NCBI GenBank assembly: GCA_947383275.1
Contig: CANDCW010000027.1
Coordinates: forward strand, 1 to 28,629
Direction of reading: 5' to 3'
Origin: an uncultured Bacillota bacterium
GTDB lineage: Bacteria > Bacillota > Clostridia > Oscillospirales > Oscillospiraceae
DNA length: 28,629 bases
The translations under genes were made by a program, and so were the position numbers. The notes beneath the pieces were generated by a model. The model was not told where the DNA came from. It saw only the letters and a list, made by a program, of their open reading frames with translations, and made no database searches. Below are positions 22,227 through 27,847 of this stretch, one piece after another (within the stretch, counting starts at the first letter, position 1; every line of letters starts with the position of its first letter).

Positions 22227-22820
22227 ATGTTCTTTAAAAAAGATGCCGGGGGTGTGGGCTGGCTGCTGGTCTGCCTGGGCAACCCCGGGGACAAGTACGA
22301 AAATACCCGGCACAATGTGGGCTTTATGGTGGCCGACGAGGTGGCCGGGCGGCAGGGCAAGCCCATCCAGAAGCTGAAATTCAAGGCGCTGACTAACATC
22401 CTTACCGTCTCCGGGGAAAAGGTGTTGGTGATGAAGCCCATCACCTACATGAACCTGTCCGGAGAGGCGGTGCGCCCGGCGGTGGACTTTTACAAAATCC
22501 CTCCCTCCCGCGTGCTGGTGGTATCCGATGACACGGCCCTGCCGGTAGGCCGGCTGCGCATCCGGGTGAAGGGCTCGGCCGGCGGGCACAACGGGCTGAA
22601 GAGCGTCATCCAGCACCTGGGGACCGACCAGTTTCCCCGCCTGCGGGTGGGCGTGGGGGAAAAGCCCCACCCCGACTACGACTTGGCCGACTGGGTGCTG
22701 GGGAAATTTGCGGGCGAGGACAAAAAAGCCATCGCTGCGGCCGTCAAGCGGGCCGCAGACGCCATTGAGTGCATCCTGGCCGAGGGCATCGACCGGGGAA
22801 TGGGAAAATTTAACGGATGA
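22227..22820 (+). CDS. pth: Peptidyl-tRNA hydrolase
   Basis: Releases peptides from peptidyl-tRNA that has dropped off ribosomes. The 197 residues are typical. It shows LVCLGNPGDKYENTRHNVGF (catalytic histidine in TRHN, about residue 30), MKPITYMNLSGEAV, SDDTALPVGRLRIR and GSAGGHNGLKS. ATG 22227 is chosen over upstream in-frame starts because GGAGTG precedes it and the family begins close to the LVCLGNPG strand. It is the last gene of the glmU-like/prs/pth run and is followed by a terminator. Confidence 0.96.
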   Translation: MFFKKDAGGVGWLLVCLGNPGDKYENTRHNVGFMVADEVAGRQGKPIQKLKFKALTNILTVSGEKVLVMKPITYMNLSGEAVRPAVDFYKIPPSRVLVVSDDTALPVGRLRIRVKGSAGGHNGLKSVIQHLGTDQFPRLRVGVGEKPHPDYDLADWVLGKFAGEDKKAIAAAVKRAADAIECILAEGIDRGMGKFNG

Positions 22821-22826
22821 TAAAAG

Positions 22827-22856
22827 CGGCGGGAGTCACCCCGCCGTTGTTTTTTC
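22827..22856. terminator. Terminator of pth, shared with the convergent 49-aa gene
   Basis: CGGCGGG (22827-22833) pairs with CCCGCCG (22840-22846), followed by TTGTTTTTT. The stop codon of the minus-strand 49-aa gene falls in the loop. Confidence 0.8.
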
Positions 22857-22985
22857 CACATGCTCCCGTATAACAACCTGGATGTAGTTGGGAAGTGACC
22901 GGCAATCCGCTTCTGCCAGTTTTTTCAGCGTGTCGTAAAGCTCCTGAGGTATTCTAACAGAAACCCGTTTATCATATTTTTTCAT
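22836..22985 (-). CDS. 49-aa ribbon-helix-helix protein
   Basis: Short gene with ATG at 22985 after GGGTGA. The protein starts MKKYDKRVSVRIPQELYDTL and continues through KKLAEADCRSLPNYIQVV to IREHVEKTTAG: a beta-strand with alternating residues (KRVSVRIP), then two helices separated by a short turn, the Arc/CopG/MetJ ribbon-helix-helix pattern. Such proteins bind DNA as dimers of dimers, often as antitoxins or copy-number regulators; no toxin is next to it. It is divergent from a second ribbon-helix-helix gene at 23114. The DNA is AT-richer than pth next to it. Confidence 0.78.
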   Translation of the reverse strand: MKKYDKRVSVRIPQELYDTLKKLAEADCRSLPNYIQVVIREHVEKTTAG

Positions 22986-23003
22986 TTGTATCACCCTATA
23001 TTA

Positions 23004-23032
23004 ATAATGCTATATAACAACTATTCAGTCAA
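23004..23032 (-). promoter_or_regulatory. Promoter of the 49-aa ribbon-helix-helix gene
   Basis: On the minus strand TTGACT (23032-23027), a 17-bp spacer and CATTAT (23009-23004), inside the span of the GCTATATA/TATATAGC inverted repeat. Confidence 0.5.
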
Positions 23033-23040
23033 TATATAGC
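23009..23040. promoter_or_regulatory. Inverted-repeat operator between divergent ribbon-helix-helix genes
   Basis: GCTATATA (23009-23016) and TATATAGC (23033-23040), 16 bp apart, with a related palindrome CTATATATAG at 23091-23100 downstream of the plus-strand promoter. Repeated short TATA-rich half sites suit ribbon-helix-helix dimers. Confidence 0.55.
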
Positions 23041-23046
23041 GACTAG

Positions 23047-23074
23047 TTGTCCCGGGAAACTTTTCTGTTATAAT
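23047..23074 (+). promoter_or_regulatory. Promoter of the 56-aa ribbon-helix-helix gene
   Basis: TTGTCC (23047-23052), a 16-bp spacer and a perfect TATAAT (23069-23074). Confidence 0.6.
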
Positions 23075-23113
23075 AAATACCGTTGAGTGACTATATATAG
23101 GGTGGTGTTCCAA

Positions 23114-23284
23114 TTGGCTGAACCGGTATATGTGAATCGGGCGAGGTTTTCGTCTTCGCTTGCAAAAGAATTGGTAGAGCCTTTTAATGAGTTATCAAAG
23201 AAAACGAGAATTAACAAGAGCAGATTACTGGATGAAGCAATCGAAGATTTGCTGAAGAAATATGAAAAAAGGATGGCGGAATGA
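23114..23284 (+). CDS. 56-aa ribbon-helix-helix protein
   Basis: Predicted DNA-binding microprotein. The sequence from VNRARFSSSLAKELVEPF through NELSKKTRINKSRLLDEA to IEDLLKKYEKRMAE gives a strand (ARFSSSL) and two helices with the ribbon-helix-helix signature INKSRLLDEAIEDLL. TTG at 23114 is taken as start because GGTGG lies 8 bp before it; a longer GTG-started form from 23087 is possible but lacks a site. It has its own promoter with an operator-like palindrome at the transcription start, and its stop codon sits in the loop of its terminator. Probably autoregulated together with the divergent 49-aa protein. Confidence 0.8.
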   Translation: MAEPVYVNRARFSSSLAKELVEPFNELSKKTRINKSRLLDEAIEDLLKKYEKRMAE

Positions 23285-23301
23285 GCCATCCTTTCTTTTT
23301 C
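23268..23301 (+). terminator. Terminator of the 56-aa gene
   Basis: Perfect 10-bp stem AAAGGATGGC (23268-23277) with GCCATCCTTT (23285-23294), loop GGAATGA containing the TGA stop, then CTTTTT. Confidence 0.85.
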
Positions 23302-23307
23302 GTTTCA

Positions 23308-23334
23308 CTTCTTTTTCTTTCAAGAAAAAGGAGA
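23308..23334. other. A/T-rich hairpin between the 56-aa gene and the murE-argB fusion
   Basis: CTTTTTCTT pairs with AAGAAAAAG around a TC loop. It lies just past the convergent stop codon of the murE-argB fusion and may help end that transcript. It resembles the pyrimidine-rich ends of the intergenic repeats at 8168 and 16754. Confidence 0.35.
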
Positions 23335-23340
23335 AAAATA

Positions 23341-25704
23341 TTATCCCGTAATGGTCGTTCCCGAGGCCCGCTGGCCCAGCATGTGGAGCAGCAGGGCGTG
23401 TTCCACCCGGCCGTCCAAAATGGAGACCTCCCCCACCCCGGCGCGGATGGCGTGGGTGCAGCCCCGGACCTTGGGAACCATGCCTCCCGCGATGAGGCCG
23501 GTTTCAATGAGCTCCTCCGCCCGCTTGACATCCATGCGGTCTACCGCGGTTTTGCTGTTATGGCTGTCGATAAGGATACCGCCGATGTCGGTGAGGAACA
23601 CCAGGCTTTCGGCGCCCAGGGCCTCGGCCACGGCGCGGGCGGCGTCATCGGCGTTGCAGTTCAGGCCTGCCCCGTCCTCCCCCAGGGCGATGGGGGATAC
23701 CACCGGGACGAAATCGGCGTCCAGGAGGGTGTCCAGGAGCTTTGTGTTCACCTTTGTAACAGTCCCTACCCGGCCCAGAGCCGGGTCCCTCACCGCAGCG
23801 GTGATAAGCCCGCCGTCCTTGCCCGAAACGCCCACGGCGGACACCTCCAGCCGGGCCAGGTCGGCCACAATGGCCTTGTTTACCTGGGCGGACAGGGCCA
23901 GCTCGGCGGCGGATAGGGCGGCTTCATCGGTGACCCGGTAGCCGTTTTCGAACCGGGTGGGCACCTGGAGTTTTTCCAGCAGCGCGGTGATGTGCTTGCC
24001 GCCGCCGTGGACCAGCACCACCCGCATCCCCACCATGCGCAGGGCGGCGACATCCTGGAGGGTGGTGTCCTGGCAGGAAGCCGCCCCGATGGCGGAGCCG
24101 CCGTACTTAACCACCACGGTCCTCCCCTCGTGCCGCTTCAGGATGGGCAGAATGGACAGCAGGCTGCGCACCTTTTCCATGCCGTCCAGGCCGTGGGCCA
24201 CGTCGTATTCCTGGAGGAAGGCGTGGACGTAATCCACGTCGGAGGGCGTCTCCACGTACTCCCGCCCCCGCTTCTGGCGGGTCTCGGCTCCCTTTCCGGT
24301 AATCAGCAGCACCGAGGGCTGCCGGCAGCCCAGCACGGCCTGACGGATGGCCTCCCCCCGGTTGGGCTCGATGGAGTATTCGCAGTCCTGCTCCGCAACG
24401 TGGGCGGCAATCTCCCGGCAGATGGAAATGGTGTCCTCCTCGCCGCTGTCCTCCTCGGTGAGGACCACCAGGTCGGAATATTTTCCAGAGATTTCCCCCA
24501 GATCCTTCCGCCGGTCCAGGGCCTTCAGGCCGGGACAGCCAAAGACTGTTACAATCCTCCGCCCGGGGTACTCCGCCCGGACGGAACGAAACAGGGTTTC
24601 AAAGCTCATTCGGTTGTGGGCGTAGTCCACAATGGCGGTAACGGCGCCGTCGGCGTTGGTGTACACCTCCATCCGCCCCGGGACCCGGGCCTTCATCAGC
24701 CCCACATAGATGCACCGCTCGGGGATGCCCAACCCCTCGCACACCGCGATGGCGGCCAGGGCATTTTCCACATTGAACAGCCCCGGCATGGTGAGGCGGA
24801 ATTCCCGGAGGTAGCGCCGGGTGCGCACCCGGAACAGGATATCGTCCCCCCGCTTGCGCACCTGGGAGGCGTAGACGTCGGCCTCCTCGTCCCTTTGGGA
24901 GAAGGTGTATAGGGGCCTGCCCGCCTCTTTGGCGGCGGCCAGGACGCGGCTGGCGTGGTCGCAGTCCAGGTTGACGCAATTGACCGCCCCCTGCCGGAAA
25001 ATTTTCAGTTTTGCGGAGAAGTAATCCTCAAAATCCGGATGCTCGATGGGCGAGATGTGATCGTACCCGATGTTGAGAAAACAGGCGGCGGCAAAGTCGG
25101 TGCACAGGGACCGGTGGTACTTCAGCGCCTGGCTGGATACCTCCATGGTCAGGTACTCCATTCCCGCCTCCGCCCCATGGGCGAAGTGCCGCTGGAGCTC
25201 CAGCGGCTCAGGAGTGGTGAGATGGGACTCGAAGCGCTCCACCCCGTCGTAGGTGTCGATGGAAGAGATGATGCCGCTGGCGGGTTTGCCCTGCTCCGCC
25301 ATGTATTCGTCCAGAATGTACTTCAGGTAGTAGGCAGTGGAGGACTTGCCCTTGGTGCCCGTCAGCCCGATGACCTTCAGCTTGCCCGAGGGGTGGTCGT
25401 AGAACCGGTCGGCCAGGGGAGCGATGGCCAGGCGCATGTCGTTTACCAGAATGCAGGGCAGGGATGACGCAGGGTAGGGCCGCTCGCTCACATAGGCGAT
25501 GGCCCCCTTATCTTGGGCCATTTTTAAGAATTCCGCCTTGAAGTGGGCCCCCTTGCAGAGAAACAGCGTGCCGGGGACCACCTCCCGGGAGTCGTAGGCC
25601 ACCAGCTCCACCGGGGCCGCCCGGTCCAGCTCTTCCGGGACCGGCGCGGCCAGCAGGGAGCGCTGCTCCAACAGGGCGATATAGTCGCTGAGGGTGTGTT
25701 TCAC
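23341..25704 (-). CDS. Fusion of a MurE-type Mur ligase and an ArgB-type N-acetylglutamate kinase
   Basis: A 787-residue two-enzyme fusion. Residues 1 to about 500 form a complete Mur ligase of MurE type: VAYDSREVVPGTLFLCKG, P-loop GLTGTKGKSST (113-123), SHLTTPEPLELQ, MEVSSQALKYHR, the DHISPIEHPDFEDYFSAK segment with the expected carbamylated lysine, VPGRMEVY and VDYAHNRMS. The amino-acid selecting DNPR motif of DAP-adding MurE is replaced by EEDSGEED (about 417-424), so the added amino acid is unknown. Residues about 509 to 787 form a full acetylglutamate-kinase fold: VVVKYGGSAIG, VLVHGGGKHITALL, NGYRVTDEAAL, GVSGKDGGLI, NCNADDAARAVAEAL, FLTDIGGIL, GLIAGGMVPKV. The linker is almost nil. GTG at 25704 follows GCGAGGTG at good spacing. 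Last gene of the racemase/ligase cluster. Confidence 0.88.
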   Translation of the reverse strand: MKHTLSDYIALLEQRSLLAAPVPEELDRAAPVELVAYDSREVVPGTLFLCKGAHFKAEFLKMAQDKGAIAYVSERPYPASSLPCILVNDMRLAIAPLADRFYDHPSGKLKVIGLTGTKGKSSTAYYLKYILDEYMAEQGKPASGIISSIDTYDGVERFESHLTTPEPLELQRHFAHGAEAGMEYLTMEVSSQALKYHRSLCTDFAAACFLNIGYDHISPIEHPDFEDYFSAKLKIFRQGAVNCVNLDCDHASRVLAAAKEAGRPLYTFSQRDEEADVYASQVRKRGDDILFRVRTRRYLREFRLTMPGLFNVENALAAIAVCEGLGIPERCIYVGLMKARVPGRMEVYTNADGAVTAIVDYAHNRMSFETLFRSVRAEYPGRRIVTVFGCPGLKALDRRKDLGEISGKYSDLVVLTEEDSGEEDTISICREIAAHVAEQDCEYSIEPNRGEAIRQAVLGCRQPSVLLITGKGAETRQKRGREYVETPSDVDYVHAFLQEYDVAHGLDGMEKVRSLLSILPILKRHEGRTVVVKYGGSAIGAASCQDTTLQDVAALRMVGMRVVLVHGGGKHITALLEKLQVPTRFENGYRVTDEAALSAAELALSAQVNKAIVADLARLEVSAVGVSGKDGGLITAAVRDPALGRVGTVTKVNTKLLDTLLDADFVPVVSPIALGEDGAGLNCNADDAARAVAEALGAESLVFLTDIGGILIDSHNSKTAVDRMDVKRAEELIETGLIAGGMVPKVRGCTHAIRAGVGEVSILDGRVEHALLLHMLGQRASGTTITG

Positions 25705-25734
25705 GTTAAACACCTCGCTTGTACAGTGTGGGGG

Positions 25735-25869
25735 TCAGCAGCAGTCCCAGGTGTAGAAGACCTTGGAGAAGTCCCGCCGCTTCAGGTCCTCCAGGGTGGT
25801 CTGGGGACCCTTTGAAACGGCGCGGATGACCGCATTCAGGGCCAGGGAATCGGCCTTAATTTTTTCCAT
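25735..25869 (-). CDS. 44-aa peptide ending in Cys-Cys, within the ligase/racemase cluster
   Basis: Short gene with ATG at 25869 behind AGGAGTGG, 20 bp after the racemase stop and 30 bp before the murE-argB start. The peptide begins MEKIKADSLALNAVIRAVSK, continues through GPQTTLEDLKRRDFSK and ends in VFYTWDCC. The first part could be an amphipathic helix; the C-terminal aromatic and Cys-rich segment looks like a core or attachment site. No membrane helix. Strand, spacing and ribosome binding site support real translation. Candidates are a ribosomal precursor peptide, a carrier/scaffold peptide on which the ligases act (compare the LysW carrier of archaeal and Thermus lysine synthesis), or a small regulatory protein. 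None is proven. Confidence 0.68.
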   Translation of the reverse strand: MEKIKADSLALNAVIRAVSKGPQTTLEDLKRRDFSKVFYTWDCC

Positions 25870-25889
25870 TACAACCACTCCTATCAGGA

Positions 25890-26609
25890 TTATTTGATAA
25901 AAATATGCCGCAGGGGCTTATGGCAGGCCTCCACCGACCGCTGGGCCAGCACGGCCATGGCGTCGGTATAGAAGTGGGGTAGGTGGTGCTTGTCGGCGAA
26001 GACGGACAGCTCGGTGCAGGCCAATACGCCGCAGTCGCAGCCCTGGGAGAGCAAATCCCGGTGGATTTCGGCGAACTTCTGGGGGTCGCCGTCCCGCCCG
26101 GCCTTTATGTCGTCGTAAATCAAGGACATAACCAGCTGCTGAGCCCGAGGGGCGGGAATTACAGCTTGGATTCCAGCATCTGAAAATTCCTTTTGGTATA
26201 GCCCGGTTTGTATGGTGCCGTCGGTAGCCAGGATTCCGGGCCGCCTCATTCCCTGGGAGGCCAGCAGCCGGGCCGTCTCCCGGATCATGTGGATAATGGG
26301 GATGCCGATCTCCGCCTGAACCCGGTCCAGGAAGAAGTGAGAGGTGTTGCAGGGGACGGCGATGCAGGTGCAGCCCGCCCCCTCCAGCAGCCGGGCATCG
26401 GCCAGCAGGCGCCGGTAGACCGCCTCCCTCCCCTCTCCCCCGCCCAGGATGGCGCGGGTGCGGTCGGGCATGCCGCTGTCGGACAGAATCAGGGCGCTGA
26501 CGTGCTCCTGGTCGGTCCGGGCATCGGTGCGGTCAATGACAAATTGATAAAAGGTGTTGGTAGCCTGGGGGCCCATGCCGCCCAGGACGCCGAGACGATA
26601 CTGTGCCAT
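25890..26609 (-). CDS. Aspartate/glutamate racemase family protein
   Basis: PLP-independent racemase of 239 residues interconverting L- and D-Asp (or Glu). The N-terminal motif is LGVLGGMGPQAT (about 6-17). The two catalytic cysteines are both present, in AVPCNTSHFF and LACTELSVF, so it should be active. ATG 26609 starts 3 bp after the stop of the ATP-grasp gene, whose last codons contain its GAGGAG ribosome binding site, so translation is coupled. An aspartate racemase beside a D-aspartate ligase is the known arrangement in Enterococcus faecium, which argues for D-Asp as the product here. Confidence 0.93.
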   Translation of the reverse strand: MAQYRLGVLGGMGPQATNTFYQFVIDRTDARTDQEHVSALILSDSGMPDRTRAILGGGEGREAVYRRLLADARLLEGAGCTCIAVPCNTSHFFLDRVQAEIGIPIIHMIRETARLLASQGMRRPGILATDGTIQTGLYQKEFSDAGIQAVIPAPRAQQLVMSLIYDDIKAGRDGDPQKFAEIHRDLLSQGCDCGVLACTELSVFADKHHLPHFYTDAMAVLAQRSVEACHKPLRHIFIK

Positions 26610-26612
26610 GCG

Positions 26613-27830
26613 TTACTCCTCAGTGGGGACCTTGTTGTACTGGTCGAACCGTTTGATGTTGCCCAGGTGGTTTTTGCACACCCGCAGGCGGCGCTTCAGG
26701 GAGGCGTCTTTGGAATAGACCAGGGAGTGGCTGTCTGCGCCGGCCTTGATGAGCGCGTGCATCTCCTGGTGGTACTGCTTGGGCGTGAATTTGAAGGCCA
26801 CCTGTTTGGGCACCATCCGCCACAGGGAGCGGTTTTTGGTCATTTGGAAGGGCAGATCCTTCCCCTCGATCCGGTCCTCCACCACCATCTTGGCGATGTT
26901 GTGCCCCGCGCCGGTGACGTAGTAGTTGCTCCGTCCCTGGCGGCAGTTGATTTCAAAGGCCTTGTATTTGCCGTCCCGCCGGTCGTATTTGATGTCGAAG
27001 TTGGAGAAGCCCACGAAGCGCAGCGCCTCCAGCAGGCCCTTAATCTTCCGCTCCAAGTCCTCGTCGCACTCCGTCAGGATGACAGCGTGGTTGCCGATGC
27101 CGTGGGGGGAGTGCTCCTCCAGCAGGACATGGCCCAGGCACATGGTGGTTACTTGGGCGTTTCGGTCGGAGTAGCTGGTGAGCACCCGCATGTAGCTGTC
27201 GTCCCCGGGGATGAACTCCTGGAGGACCATGTGGTCCTGATAGCCGGCGGCGTAGATGTGGTCCAGGCTTTCCAGCAGCTCCTCCCAGCTCTGGCAGATG
27301 TACACCTTGGCCAGGGAGTGGTCGCCGCAGGCCCAGTAAGCCACGCTGTCGGCGGGCTTGGCGATGTAGGGCGGGCCCCAGGGGAGGGTGAAGTGATGGC
27401 CCATGGATTTGTCATAGATAAAGGTGGCCGGGTGGTCGATGCCGTGTTGGTCGCACAGCTGGTAGAATTTTTCCTTGTTGATGAGGGTATCCAGCAGCTC
27501 CCCGCTGATATAGGGGGCGATTACGTTTTCCGGCAGGGAGTCCCGGCAGTGGGCGGCCAGCTGGACATAGCTGTCTCCGCAGCCCAGGACAAGGATTGTT
27601 TTGCCGGGAAATTCCCCCGATACGGCCTGAACATTGCGGCGGAAAGCTTCCTCCGCCTCGTTGTCTGAGCACACCCGGTAGTCCAGGATGGCGCTGCCGT
27701 GGCAGGGAAAGGAGGGGTACTTGCCGTAAGCGACAGATCGCACCCCGTAGGCCTCGTGAAAGGCCCGAGCCACGCTGTATACGTTGATGTCGCCGCCGAA
27801 GAGCAGCGGCTGGAAGGATAATTCAGACAT
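26613..27830 (-). CDS. ATP-grasp carboxylate-amine ligase, D-aspartate ligase type
   Basis: A 405-residue cytoplasmic ligase. From memory of the family it resembles Aslfm of Enterococcus faecium, which adds D-Asp to the side chain of the third stem-peptide residue. Shared landmarks are the N-terminal FQPLLFGGDINVYSVARAFH, GCGDSYVQLAAH, LINKEKFYQLCDQHGI, then the ATP-grasp core QEFIPGDDSYMRVLTSYSD, MCLGHVLLEEHSP, FSNFDIKYDRRDGKYKAFEI and NCRQGRSNYYV (metal-binding Asp/Glu/Asn). The length is like Aslfm. The basic C-terminus ends KRFDQYNKVPTEE. GAGG precedes the ATG. The acceptor in this organism is not known; it could be peptidoglycan precursor or another peptide. Confidence 0.88.
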   Translation of the reverse strand: MSELSFQPLLFGGDINVYSVARAFHEAYGVRSVAYGKYPSFPCHGSAILDYRVCSDNEAEEAFRRNVQAVSGEFPGKTILVLGCGDSYVQLAAHCRDSLPENVIAPYISGELLDTLINKEKFYQLCDQHGIDHPATFIYDKSMGHHFTLPWGPPYIAKPADSVAYWACGDHSLAKVYICQSWEELLESLDHIYAAGYQDHMVLQEFIPGDDSYMRVLTSYSDRNAQVTTMCLGHVLLEEHSPHGIGNHAVILTECDEDLERKIKGLLEALRFVGFSNFDIKYDRRDGKYKAFEINCRQGRSNYYVTGAGHNIAKMVVEDRIEGKDLPFQMTKNRSLWRMVPKQVAFKFTPKQYHQEMHALIKAGADSHSLVYSKDASLKRRLRVCKNHLGNIKRFDQYNKVPTEE

Positions 27831-27847
27831 AGTTGAAACCTCGCTTT

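Noticed and set aside
24150..24190. Internal start that would make ArgB a separate gene
   Set aside because: A Met codon occurs before the kinase domain (GMEKVRSLL), but no ribosome binding site precedes it and the frame is continuous with the Mur ligase.
25735..25869. Assignment of the 44-aa peptide as a graspetide or lanthipeptide precursor
   Set aside because: No dehydratase, radical SAM, YcaO or graspetide-type ATP-grasp is visible; the ATP-grasp enzyme is of the D-Asp ligase type, so only a general precursor/carrier role is suggested.
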